Origin: Ptychodera flava | Lineage: Eukaryota; Hemichordata; Enteropneusta; Ptychoderidae | Length of the DNA stretch: 64,000 nucleotides | Direction of reading: 5' to 3' | NCBI RefSeq assembly: GCF_041260155.1 | Contig: NC_091946.1 | Location: forward strand, 19,061,353-19,125,352 | Shown here: positions 1 to 10,000 of the stretch, piece after piece | Numbering within the stretch: the stretch's first letter is position 1 | How the letters are laid out: every line of letters begins with the position of its first letter | Notes under the pieces: generated by a model | Seen by the model: the letters and a program-made list of their open reading frames with translations, nothing else | Database searches by the model: none | Told to the model about the DNA's origin: nothing | Translations under genes and position numbers: made by a program

Positions 1-426
1 TATTCTAATCTGCCTAGTCCGTATAGTTCATGGGCCATGCAAAAATTCTATTTGCTCTGGTCTAATAGAATATTGATTTAAATTTTGTGCAATTAAGAAA
101 TTTTACATGTCTTTTGGACTATTGCATGAAAGTAATTGCGAACAGGGATAAAAAACATGCATATGCATAACGTCTCAGTATTGAGCTTGTTGCTACTTTG
201 GACCAGCCGTGGTTATACTTGTAATGGTGCCCTCTGTGTGAAATGGTGTTCTGCATGTGTATGAATTGTGTTGCATCATGGGATAAACCACATACTGTGT
301 GTTGTCACAGCTACTTGTGGTTAGTACTTCCGTTCTTTTTTGTTGTATCATAGGTTTCAAATTTGTCACAAAACAAACGTCACTTCATGGAACACAGTGT
401 CATTGATGCTATTTTATCTCTTGCAG
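1..426 (+). other. NSUN5 last intron (partial)
   Basis: This is non-coding sequence leading into the NSUN5 terminal exon. It ends in a TTGCAG acceptor at 421-426. I see no further exon or recognisable repeat in it. Confidence 0.7.
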
Positions 427-967
427 GAAAATATTTGCCTTTGATTTAGACTCTAAAAGACTTGGTACAATGAGAAACTTAATGGGAAAAGCTGGTGTGG
501 TCAACTCCCAACTCTACAATGAAGATTTTCTAAGGATTAACCCTGAGAATTCTTGTTACCAAAAAGTTGAATTTATCCTTGTTGATCCAAGCTGTTCAGG
601 ATCTGGCATTGTCAGCCGGAATAATCACTTCACTGAAGACACAGAATCAGATAATGGATATTCAAAGAAACGGCTTCAATCATTGATGAATTTCCAACTG
701 AAAATATTGAATCATGCATTGACATTCCCTAGGGTTAAAAGAGTAGTGTACTCAACATGTTCATATAATGTAGAGGAAAATGAGACAGTTGTCCAAAAGG
801 CATTGCATTCTAATAAGAAATTTGTTTTAAGGAAGGCATTGTCAACTTGGGATCACAGAGGGATCAATGAATCAAATGTTGGTCAGTTCTGTATTAGGGC
901 ATCACCAAAAGATGACAAAACAAATGGATTTTTTGTGGCGTTGCTTGAAAGAAAGGAAACTGAATGA
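427..967 (+). CDS. NSUN5: NSUN5 (rRNA cytosine-C5 methyltransferase), terminal exon
   Basis: NSUN5 is a nuclear/nucleolar SAM-dependent enzyme that makes one m5C in the large-subunit rRNA. This exon starts with one base completing a codon after the AG at 425-426 and reads about 179 residues to TGA at 965-967. It covers the C-terminal half of the Rossmann methyltransferase fold. KIFAFDLDSKRL matches the SAM-binding acidic loop. VDPSCSGSG at about 583-609 is motif IV with the first conserved Cys, and YSTCS at about 748-762 is motif VI with the catalytic Cys. HRG, RASP and GFFVALLER near the end match the human C-terminus, but the basic tail of human NSUN5 is absent. All upstream exons lie outside the window. 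Identity is confident from motif order and spacing; other NSUN members fit less well. Confidence 0.93.
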
Positions 968-1639
968 AAATCATTGTAAATAATGTATTTGACAGTTTTG
1001 TAAAGTCCAAAACTCATTCTCCATATCAGTACCAAGGATGCAAAGCAATATATATATATACAATTTGATGGGTGGGTTATCCAAAACAAACCCTAACATG
1101 TTCAAAAGTGAGTGTAGCTATCTGGCTATTGTGCAAATGACCAGTGGTCTTGGCAAATCAACACTTGTATGTCTCTAAATGTAATATGAATCATACCGGT
1201 AATTGTAATAAAATAAACTACAAATAGAGAAAATCATAAATATAACAATGTGCAACTGTAAATTACTAAATAACAAACCCATCTATGACTGGAGTTTTGG
1301 CTGATTAAAAACATCTTCTTACACATGAGCTATCATTGTCGTACCAATGTTTGTTTGTGGTCACAATGTCAATAACTGCTGATAAGATTTGATTCAAATC
1401 TAATGCACAGATTGTGTTTTGCATAGTTTATGCTTATTTGCGTGACAAATGGTTTTCGAAAAAGGGATACAAATCTAGAGCAGTTGCACAAAAATTGATT
1501 AGACTACATAACATGTAGCTGCAAATTTTGATCACACTTGGATGTATATTTTCCGCCTTTGTCGTTCCTTTCTCTCTGCGAACAGTGATCCGATTATTGT
1601 CATTCTAACAACAGTTGCAACATATATGGCAATATATAC
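968..1639. other. NSUN5 3' UTR and spacer
   Basis: Non-coding and AT-rich. Apart from the poly(A) signal I see nothing gene-like. It runs into a short (GA)n at 1640-1658. Confidence 0.6.
1207..1212 (+). terminator. Candidate NSUN5 polyadenylation signal
   Basis: AATAAA lies 240 bases after the NSUN5 stop codon and overlaps a second A-rich hexamer (ATAAAATAAA). It is a plausible 3' end for the NSUN5 transcript; no transcript evidence is available. Confidence 0.5.
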
Positions 1640-1689
1640 AGAGAGAGAGAGAGAGAGACCGTTTGTCTAATTGTTGGTGATACTAATTA

Positions 1690-2537
1690 GAATTCAGACT
1701 AAAAGTTATTTGTTATTGATACAATTGCACTGTACGCATAGGCTGTCTTGGCAAGCTGAATACTTGGATAATTCAACATGCTGTAGGGAGTAGAACAAGA
1801 ACGCAGTTGTGTAAACTGAACAAAAATATTGTAAAAATACAAAGTTAATACAACCTACTGCCCTGCTACTGGCTACTGGCAGTGTCACTGTCACTGCATA
1901 CCCGCAGTGACAGTGACAGCTCTGATGTCTGATATCATGGGACACTCAATTTACCGTGAAACAGACATGTAATTGTACGCAAGATCAGGCCAGAGAGCAA
2001 CACATCGAAGACTAGGAGACTTAACAATTGAATTCTGGCATATGAGAATAATCAAATATTAGAGGAAAAAATGGGTCATCATGCTTAATTTTATACAAAT
2101 CTACGATGAGAAGTCACAGTTTTTCTCAAATCACTTAAAAACCAATATATAAAACCATCCATTTGAAGTTCACGCAGTCTCGCTCCAGAGTCTATGATGC
2201 AGTGAATGAAATTTTCACATCTTATCGTACAATAACACAAAAGTAAGCCTTTGAACGGTAAAGACTCTAATTTAAATGAAAAAAATGTGTGACTATATGG
2301 AATCATTTACTTTTTTACCAAATTTGCCCTTATTACACCAACAATTTCTGAGATTAAAACATTTATTTCATGGGATATTTAAACCTTCCAGTATTGTCAA
2401 TTTTATTAGACATTTATAAGTAGAATTTAAGTTGTATATGTCTTGTACTTTTGTACGGTAAGTCACTGTGCTCAGTTATTCACAATTTGGCAAAGTGTAG
2501 CCAGGAATTCACAATTTGCATACTCTCTCATTTCACT
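1690..2537. repeat. Dispersed repeat, inverted relative to copy at 62757-63504
   Basis: Read on the minus strand, this ~850 bp stretch matches 62757-63504 closely enough to follow by eye, with small indels. Its left part (1690-1930) is half of the MITE-1 family described below. A perfect 15-bp inverted repeat sits at 1883-1897 and 1904-1918. Short open frames within it are not shared in a coding-like way. Confidence 0.75.
1883..1918. repeat. 15-bp perfect palindrome (hairpin)
   Basis: TGTCACTGTCACTGC is followed after six bases by its exact reverse complement. The partner copy near 63285-63315 keeps one arm well and the other in degenerate form. Confidence 0.85.
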
Positions 2538-3151
2538 GAAAATCTGAATAAAAGTATATGATTATCGGTCACATGGCAACTCTTATAGTCTTTTCTTCCT
2601 GTAAATTGAGTTCGCTGAGGGCATGATGGACAATCAATTGAATTCTAATGATTAGGTGCAAGAACCTGGCATACATTGAAGGGTTCCCTTTGTGCTGTTG
2701 CATAGCACTACTATTGACCACTTTTCAGGAAAGAGATGTATAAAACTTATCTAGATAAATAAACACAAAGGGCTGGATTATGTAAATTTGTAATAAGGAA
2801 GAAATACCTAAATACACTCTCTTTACATATGTGCATATATCGTACTATATCATGTATATAGTTGAAAGTATCCTTCAGGTAGCATTATGGTGTTGTGGCC
2901 AGAGAATTCCACTAGGCTAAGCGAGCATGTCCTTGATCGAACACTTTTACCGTAGCTCACTTTGCTTCTTACCCAGGAGCGGTTGATACCCCAAGCCTGT
3001 AAATTGGCTATTTGACCCCTTCATGACCTTATATCCTGGCATTTTTGGTGATATGAGGGAATTCCAAATACAATATTTTCCTCTGAAAAAATGCACAATT
3101 TCCCTTGAGAGTGAGGCACGGTGGAAATGTGATGGAACGTTACAGAACTTT
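2538..3151. other. Intergenic spacer
   Basis: Non-coding; I see no recognisable gene, RNA or repeat here. Confidence 0.5.
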
Positions 3152-3154
3152 TTA

Positions 3155-5201
3155 GGGATGGACCATTAGACCTTGGGAGGGGGGTGGTCACAATGAAATT
3201 GTGAAAAAAATTTTTTTACTATTGTAAATTTCTAAATTTTTTTTTCCAATTGAGATTAGCTGTGCAATTTTTTTTTTCAGAGTAAATTTTCAGATTTATA
3301 ATTTTTTTTAATTCGTCGCTGTCTGAAGATAAAGAGGGCAAAGATGTGGTGCGAAGCACCACAAGCGGCCGCGCAAGTGGTTGGAGCTTTTGAAAAATAG
3401 AGATTAAAATGGAGTTATTTGGTGGCACTTGGGGAGTATTTTTGCAGGGGGAGGTCAGGAGGGGGTGTCCCTCCTCCTGCCATTGGAGCTTTTGAAAAAA
3501 AGATTAAAATGGTGTTATTTGGTGGCACTTGGAGAGTATATTTGGGAGTGGAGGTCAGGAGGGGGGGTGTTGGAGCTTTTGAAAAATAGAGATTAAAATG
3601 GTGTTATTTGGTTGCACTTGGGGAGTATTTTTGCGGGGGGAGGTCAGGAGGGGGGTGTCCCCCTCCTGCTGTTGGAGCTTTTGAAAAATAGAGATTAAAA
3701 TGGTGTTATTTGGTGGCACTTGGGGAGTATTTTTGCAGGGGGAGGTCAGGAGGGGGTGTCCCTCCTCCTGCCATTGGAGCTTTTGAAAAAAAGATTAAAA
3801 TGGTGTTATTTGGTGGCACTTGGGGAGTATATTTGGGAGTGGAGGTCAGGAGGGGGGTGTCCCCCCTCCTGCTGTTGGAGCTTTTGAAAAATAGAGATTA
3901 AAATGGTGTTATTTGGTGGCACTTGGGGAGCATTTTTTTCAGATTACACATTTTCCTCTGAAACATGGTCTTCTTGCTCCTCAGTAGCTTCCTATAGTTT
4001 TGAAAATTGACTATTTTGGTTTCCTGGCTTCCCTTTCTACTGCGTGGTGAAATGCCTACATTCACCCCACCAAACATCATGCATATCTCATGATTTACAA
4101 TTGATTTTGACAAGCTGAGAAGCTGTTTGCAAAATATAGTGAAATTTGCATATTTGTGTTTTTAGAGCAATTGTTGCCCTTTTTTGATCAAAACATCTAT
4201 TTCTCTGTAGCAGCATATCCAAATTGATTTGATGTGTATAGATGTGGTGAAATTTCAATATTTGTCTTTTTAGGGCAATTTATGCCATTCATGGTCAAAA
4301 AATCTGTATTCTCTGAAAGGGCTTGTCCAATTTCTTTGAAATTTGCTACATAAGTCCCTTAAGATTTGTTTAAATCATGCTCTTTTTTTGTAGTGGAAAA
4401 ATTCTTCAGATAATTGTCATTCAGCATTTGCTACACACAAACGATTATTCATGCAGATTTATTCAGTATTTGCTATCGAGAAACTTTCAAAGTTCAACCC
4501 TTTTGTGTGTTTTTGTGTTGGGATTTGTTGGATAGATGGCATTCTACATAGTTTTGTTTTTTGAGGCTGTTTTTTGAGAAAAAAGAATTGAAAATGCCTT
4601 TTTAAAAGCAAAATAATACATAATGACTTGATATGTTGTTTTATCATAATTGACGTGTTTCTACTTGTTCACCCATTCTTCCATTCAACATTGCAATAAA
4701 ATGCTGGGAAAAAATGAACCTAATGTGGCCTGCATCTGTTTACCTTGATCTTAAAAGGCAAATACAACTTTCTGTCTTGACAACCATGCCATAGTTTCAA
4801 TGTTTTACCCAGTGTACCTGCTTGGTTTGTACGCAGGAAACAAGTAGAAAACAGGCTCTATAATTTTATAATTTTCAAGTGATCAGAATACAAAAGTCCT
4901 GAAAAGATAAGATAATCACAACTTCCAGTATAAGGGATACAGTCACTCTAAATGTATAAATTAAAATTAAAAATGTGCCTGGAGGATGTACTAAAAAATA
5001 CAGAAAGTTGCTTCCTGTCGGTAAAATCTAAAAAAAATTCAAGATTTTAAAGACTTTTGCAGATTTTTTTTACGCATTTGTCTTCTTATTTTTTTTTTAT
5101 TTTGCAGATTAGTTTGAAGATTTTTTTTCCTGACTTTCTGCTCTGAAAATTTTTTTTTCTGTTTTTGACCACCCCCTTCCCAGGATCTAATGATCCGTCC
5201 C
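3155..5201. mobile_element. Harbinger-like non-autonomous DNA transposon, ~2.05 kb
   Basis: The ends are imperfect inverted repeats. The left end runs GGGATGGACCATTAGA into a G-rich stretch; the right end, read in reverse complement, runs GGGACGGATCATTAGA into the same G-rich stretch and GTGGTCA. Each end abuts TTA (3152-3154 and 5202-5204). A 3-bp TTA target duplication with GGG/GGC-starting ends is typical of PIF/Harbinger elements. No transposase frame is visible, and part of the interior is a 102-bp tandem array, so this is a non-autonomous element. Confidence 0.65.
3381..3940. repeat. ~102-bp G-rich tandem repeat, about 5.5 units
   Basis: The phrase TTGGAGCTTTTGAAAAA recurs at 3381, 3483, 3570, 3672, 3774 and 3875. 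Spacings are 102, 87, 102, 102 and 101, so one unit is 15 bases short. Each unit holds GGGGAGG and CCTCCTCC tracts that could pair with each other. Confidence 0.9.
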
Positions 5202-5204
5202 TTA

Positions 5205-6146
5205 ATCAACCTGGTAGACGTATATCAACAGAAATACCAGGATATGTCCAAGAAGGGGTCACAGAAATGGCCTCGTTGATTTTGGTTCAATGCTTGTTGA
5301 GAGGTACACGATATGCACATTATATGTACAAGAACTTGATCCAAGTCTGATGGTATTTATCAAAACAGAACACTAGACTATCACGCTAGAAGTAGGCTGT
5401 CGCATAGATCGTGGGGTGCACGCGATGGCCCACATTAGCCAGTCACTGCTGCCGAGAACAGCCTGAGACAAGCGACCGGGCCCAGTCTGAACAAATAATT
5501 AATTCATCACTATCTGTCAATCAAAGGGAACAAAGAGACAAAATCAAAGCAGTTCATGAGAGAACAGGAAAACACGGAAAATCAGAGAAAGACAATAAAT
5601 TATTTCGGAAACTGTTCAAAATACGGATAGTGACATATCAGACTCTGGGCTTTTGGTCGAGGAAGAGGATGATGATGAATCCATGCATGAAATTGGCAGC
5701 AGCGCAAGTGATGAAGAACTTTTTGAACCTCCCTAGACACAGTATACAATGAATAAGAGCAGGATCTTGGAAGAAATCTCCACTGATGTTATCTATGCAC
5801 CGGTAATGCCCAATGTTATTATTCAAAATTGAATAAATACTTACTCAAGCAATGGGGGGGGGGGGGGGGTCATCAACTTTTTGGGGCAATGGGTAGGGGG
5901 TTCACTTATTTTGACTCATGCGCAGGAAGAATTTGCCGTCCCATCCCCGGCCACAATAACTGGACGCTCCCTACGCGTCATTCATATCACATTCTCACTT
6001 AATTTCGTACTGCGCTGCGATTTGAAGCCAAACTACAGAGAGCGCTGTCTGCACAAATTTGATCATAAAGAATGCAGAACAACAATACGACAGGCCATTT
6101 AGTTCGTCTTGAGCTTTTTACCAGTGTACAACTTGAACAATTTTAA
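5205..6146. other. Spacer with acidic coding-like relic
   Basis: In one plus-strand frame around 5610-5740 the sequence reads an acidic, Ser-rich stretch (DSDISDSG, EEEDDDESMHEIG, SDEELFEPP) ending at a TAG. This resembles the acidic N-terminal part of some transposases, but no catalytic domain follows, so the origin is a guess. A 16-base G run lies at 5854-5869. No host gene is recognisable. Confidence 0.3.
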
Positions 6147-6155
6147 GATCCTAAC

Positions 6156-6654
6156 AAAGGGGGATCGTACTTGTTTATTTTTGTTTGTGTTTGTTTGTTT
6201 GTGTGTATGTGTTTGTTTATTTGTTATTTTTAATAAAAAACAGCGAAAAGCTATTTTGTTAATATTTGTCAATAAATAGCAGTTTATTTATTTGTTTGTT
6301 TGTTTGTTGATACGTATTTCCGACGGTTAGGGTTAGGGTTAGGCTTAAGTTAGGGTTAGGGTTAGGCTTAAGTTAGGGTTAGGGTTAGGGTTAGACTTAT
6401 TCAAGGGAACACAAGGGAGTGAATAAGTCTTAATTACCCTAACCCTACCCCTAACTTAGGGAGTGAATAACCCTAACCCTCGGAAATACGTATCAACAAA
6501 CAAACAAACAAATAAATAAACTGCTCTTTATTGACAAATATTAACAAAATAGCTTTTCGCTGTTATTTTATTAAAAATAACAAATAAACAAACACAAACA
6601 CATACACACAAACAAACAAACACAGACAAAAATAAACAAGTTCGAGCCCCCTGT
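6156..6654. mobile_element. Foldback element with telomere-like core and 9-bp target duplication
   Basis: Two ~165-bp arms (about 6156-6335 and 6480-6654) are near-perfect reverse complements, rich in GTTT/AAAC. The direct repeat GATCCTAAC flanks both ends (6147-6155 and 6655-6663). The outer ends read AAAGGGGGATCG on the left and, in reverse complement, ACAGGGGGCTCG on the right. The centre (about 6328-6480) is built from TTAGGG runs and their complement. There is no coding sequence. The long arms place it with foldback or hAT/Mutator-type non-autonomous elements. Confidence 0.8.
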
Positions 6655-6861
6655 GATCCTAACTGGGCCACGGTGTAATTTGTGTATTTTTCTTGACTGC
6701 TTGTAATTTTCTGGTCATTTTAGATAAAACTTGAATGCTATTACGAGACATATTCATCAGTTGCTGAACTTTGACATCTTGGTAATATTACCGTAAATTT
6801 TACCGAAGTTGTAATCTCATTGGGCGTCGATGCGTTGTGACGGCAACCGTCATTAATCCGA

Positions 6862-6877
6862 CCCACAATGCACTGCA
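6862..6877 (+). promoter_or_regulatory. ZNF143/Staf binding site (SBS-like)
   Basis: CCCACAATGCACTGCA fits the established Staf/ZNF143 consensus CCCRNMATNCMYYRCR at every position. It lies about 155 bases upstream of the TM9SF2 ATG, the usual location of such sites in vertebrate promoters. Confidence 0.6.
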
Positions 6878-6908
6878 GGTGACGTGTCACGAATTACGTA
6901 CACCCCAT

Positions 6909-6919
6909 CCGCCATATTG
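6909..6919 (-). promoter_or_regulatory. YY1-type site
   Basis: CCGCCATATTG is the reverse complement of the YY1 core AANATGGCGG. YY1 sites of this orientation lie close to transcription starts of many housekeeping genes. Confidence 0.5.
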
Positions 6920-7032
6920 CCAGCAAGTGAGGATCTTTCCGACTTGCCACGCACGAGCGTTTCGACCGGCGTCGTTACCAGAAGACAAACTTGCTTGTTA
7001 TTTCAGCTTGTTACCGTAAGAAAGCTGAGAAC

Positions 7033-10000
7033 ATGACGGCAGCACCTTTTCGATCAGTTGCGCTAGTACTTGTTACATTTCTTGCGGTTACGGCGCAAAT
7101 TTGTTGTGGTTTCTATTTACCAGGGCTGGCCCCGGTTAGTTACTGTGAAAAAGCTAAAGAAACGGAAACTTGTAAGGTTAGTTCACAGTTCGTTCTATCA
7201 TAATGTCACGCTCACAAGAGCCAAAATTGTACTTGGAAGGTGAGGGAGTGTGTATATATTTCTCCGCTGTACAAGGGCAGAACATTGTCCGCTTCCAACT
7301 CCCAAGTACAAACTGCAAATATTGATCACCTGACCAAACGCTGGGCGATGAATCAGTTTGTCGCAGGGCATCTTTACATGTTATTTCGCCGCAAGGCATA
7401 ATGAGGAAAAACAAAACTTTTCAAAAAGAGAAGTCTTTATCGATTAACCTGTCCTCGAAATATTACATATTTCTCCCACGAGGACACAGACCACAATGTC
7501 ACATGTACTATTGTACAGACTACATGTACATGCTTGTAGACCCTGAATGTCCACTGTGTAAGCCCGGTTCTGTTCAAATCCCAAGTTAAACCCTTCTGGG
7601 TCTACCACTTATTGCTACTTTATATGTAAAACCATAGAGTAACTTGACTAGAGAATAATGTATGAAAGTGTACTTTATAGTGTAGCATGGAGGTAGAAAA
7701 ACCTTTCTACCTCCATGAGTGTACAGTGTAGGAAGTACAATCTACTATCATGGAGCTAATAGCTCCATGGGTCTATGTAATTTTATACTACACATGCACA
7801 CTTACAATATTCATAGTTTAATTTCGCCATGTTTCGGGTCATTGGTATAGGGAGGGGTTAGGTGGGGGGAACCACACATACATATTACAGGCAATGCTAG
7901 GATTGCTGTAAACGCATTCCTGACCTTTATTCAGCCTATGCCTTACTCATTGAACCCTTCAAAAGTTCATCTACAGGGCTTGACATTAACCTTTTCATGT
8001 GGTAGTCCCAGTTTACAACTCTTTCTGAATTTGAAAATTAGTTTTCCCAATAAAATATCTGGTAGTCCACTTTTACTCCAGACTATACAGCTTATTTTAA
8101 ATTACACTTTACTACATGTATGTCTGAAAAACTGGCAAACAGATTAGTACTCTAAAATCATCGCTTGTCATTTAATTTTCATCCAGTCAGCTAGGCAGTA
8201 TGTTCCCAATGCATGTAAGCACTTTCAAGAAATGTTTCAGAAAACTAACTTATCATTAAACAACAAAATAATCAATTTTCTTTTTCTGATGTTACTAAAT
8301 CAAACAGTGTAAAGCAAAAAATTATGAGACAAAAAAGCACACCAATAATTATCCTTGACATTCTGTCATTTTTTATTATCCGGAATGACCAAAGAAGATT
8401 TATCTTGGATAAATGACAGCTATTGATCAATTGATTAGTAATACTCACAATTTCACTAGTCTACCGTTTAATCACAATCACTGACTGTTATTTTGAAAAG
8501 TCTGAATACGCTACCCAGACGCTGCAGTTTCATTCTATGGTACAGTACATGTAGTCCCATCAGACCATAGTCCCTCCACATACCGACCGGTTTGGAAACA
8601 TCTATTGCTTTAACATGTGAAGTACCAGATTAGGAATTGTATACTCATTATGGTTTGGCATTATGGTTTAGCATCTGTATTTCATACCAATTTTAGTCGT
8701 GTTTTTCTTTCGAACATTTGTTACCCAGAACCACTGATATTTACTCTAATATGTAAAGCCTGTGTCAACCATTTTATACCCTTTGAAAATACATTTCTTG
8801 TACTAGATAGCCATTGTCATTCTTCTTATTTAGAAGCATGTAATCTGTTCTATGCATGATCCAAGTCTAAATTGTGCATGATAATAAACTTTTTATTTTG
8901 ATGTGGGATAGATTGTATTCAAACTGAAATGAAGCCCTACAATTACAAACACAGACATCTTATCAAAACAAGGCCCATGGTAACAATAGGGACCTAGGTA
9001 TTTCCCAACCAGTGTGTAGAGGGACTGTGATCAGACATACACACATTTCTTGAAATTAGTAGTCCAAAGGCAAGGTTTTGTTGTCCTTTCAAGGTTGTCC
9101 TTTGACCAGGATGACCATTAATTTCTAGTGCTGATATGAAGATAGTCAAATACAATCTTCCAGGCCTACAAGCTTCCATCATATTGTGACTTCTGTGACC
9201 AATTCATAGAAACTTATTCCCCAGGATTGTGTTCATAATATACATACAACTTCACGTTAGCATGTCTGTTTTGAACATATACAGTATGTAGATATGTTTG
9301 TAGATGGTACATGTACACATGCATGTAAAGGACAGCTGCAGTGATAGCTACTAAAACTGGACCAGAAGTACTGAAGAGATTCTTCTTCACAACAAGTAGG
9401 GACAGCAGCTCTTGCTATTTTAACCACTGCTTCAGGAACAAAGTCTATTTTGAGATTTTTGAATCAACAGAACGAGTAATTATAGAGGTCTGAATTCTGG
9501 GATCAGGAACATATGTACTTTGCCCAGGACCTAATTTCCTTTGCCATTGGAGGTCTTGTAGACCAGTGGATGGGGGAAAATAGTTAAAAAATCTGACTGA
9601 GAATGAAAGCAGGACCAGCAGACATGACAAAGATTTATTTTGACGGTGCCAGTCCTTGGAACATCAGTATCTACATGTACATGTATATGGATTTGCTGAC
9701 TCCAGAATAATTTTAGAAGACAGTTTTGTTCTTCAGTACCTTAAAACAATCTAAGGGAGTGGTTACAATTCATACCTTCGATCTCACTTATAGAGCTGAT
9801 AAAAAACAAGCAGAATTTCTGGGAACCACAAGAAATTCATTTTGAATGTTGTTCTGGCACACTTCAAACCTTGGTGCTCCGTAGAGAGCTGTTAGATATT
9901 CTATTCCCTGCCCCAGACATTGACATACTCAACTCTATACTTTATTTGAATTGAAGATGTCAAAAATATAAATTAACACAAGTAAAACAGTTGCTTATGT

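Larger units (their letters stand above)
6831..7032 (+). promoter_or_regulatory. TM9SF2 promoter / 5' UTR region
   Basis: This short, locally GC- and CpG-richer stretch lies just upstream of the TM9SF2 start codon at 7033. No TATA box is evident. It carries a ZNF143/Staf-type site and a YY1-type site listed separately, which suits a ubiquitously expressed gene. The transcription start cannot be fixed from sequence. Confidence 0.6.

Noticed and set aside
2885-3010. Possible tRNA-derived SINE (GTGGCCAGAG, GATCGAAC)
   Set aside because: The A- and B-box matches are too weak and no tail or second copy is seen in the window.
5411-5752. 113-codon open frame as a gene
   Set aside because: Unknown protein; the neighbouring frame with an acidic stretch looks more like a transposase relic, and neither continues into a domain.
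6328-6480. True telomere or chromosome end
   Set aside because: The TTAGGG block is short, inverted, and enclosed by a foldback element with a target duplication, with unique genes on both sides.
7560-7590. tRNA or tRNA-derived SINE (B-box-like GTTCAAATCC)
   Set aside because: No A box or cloverleaf can be built upstream.
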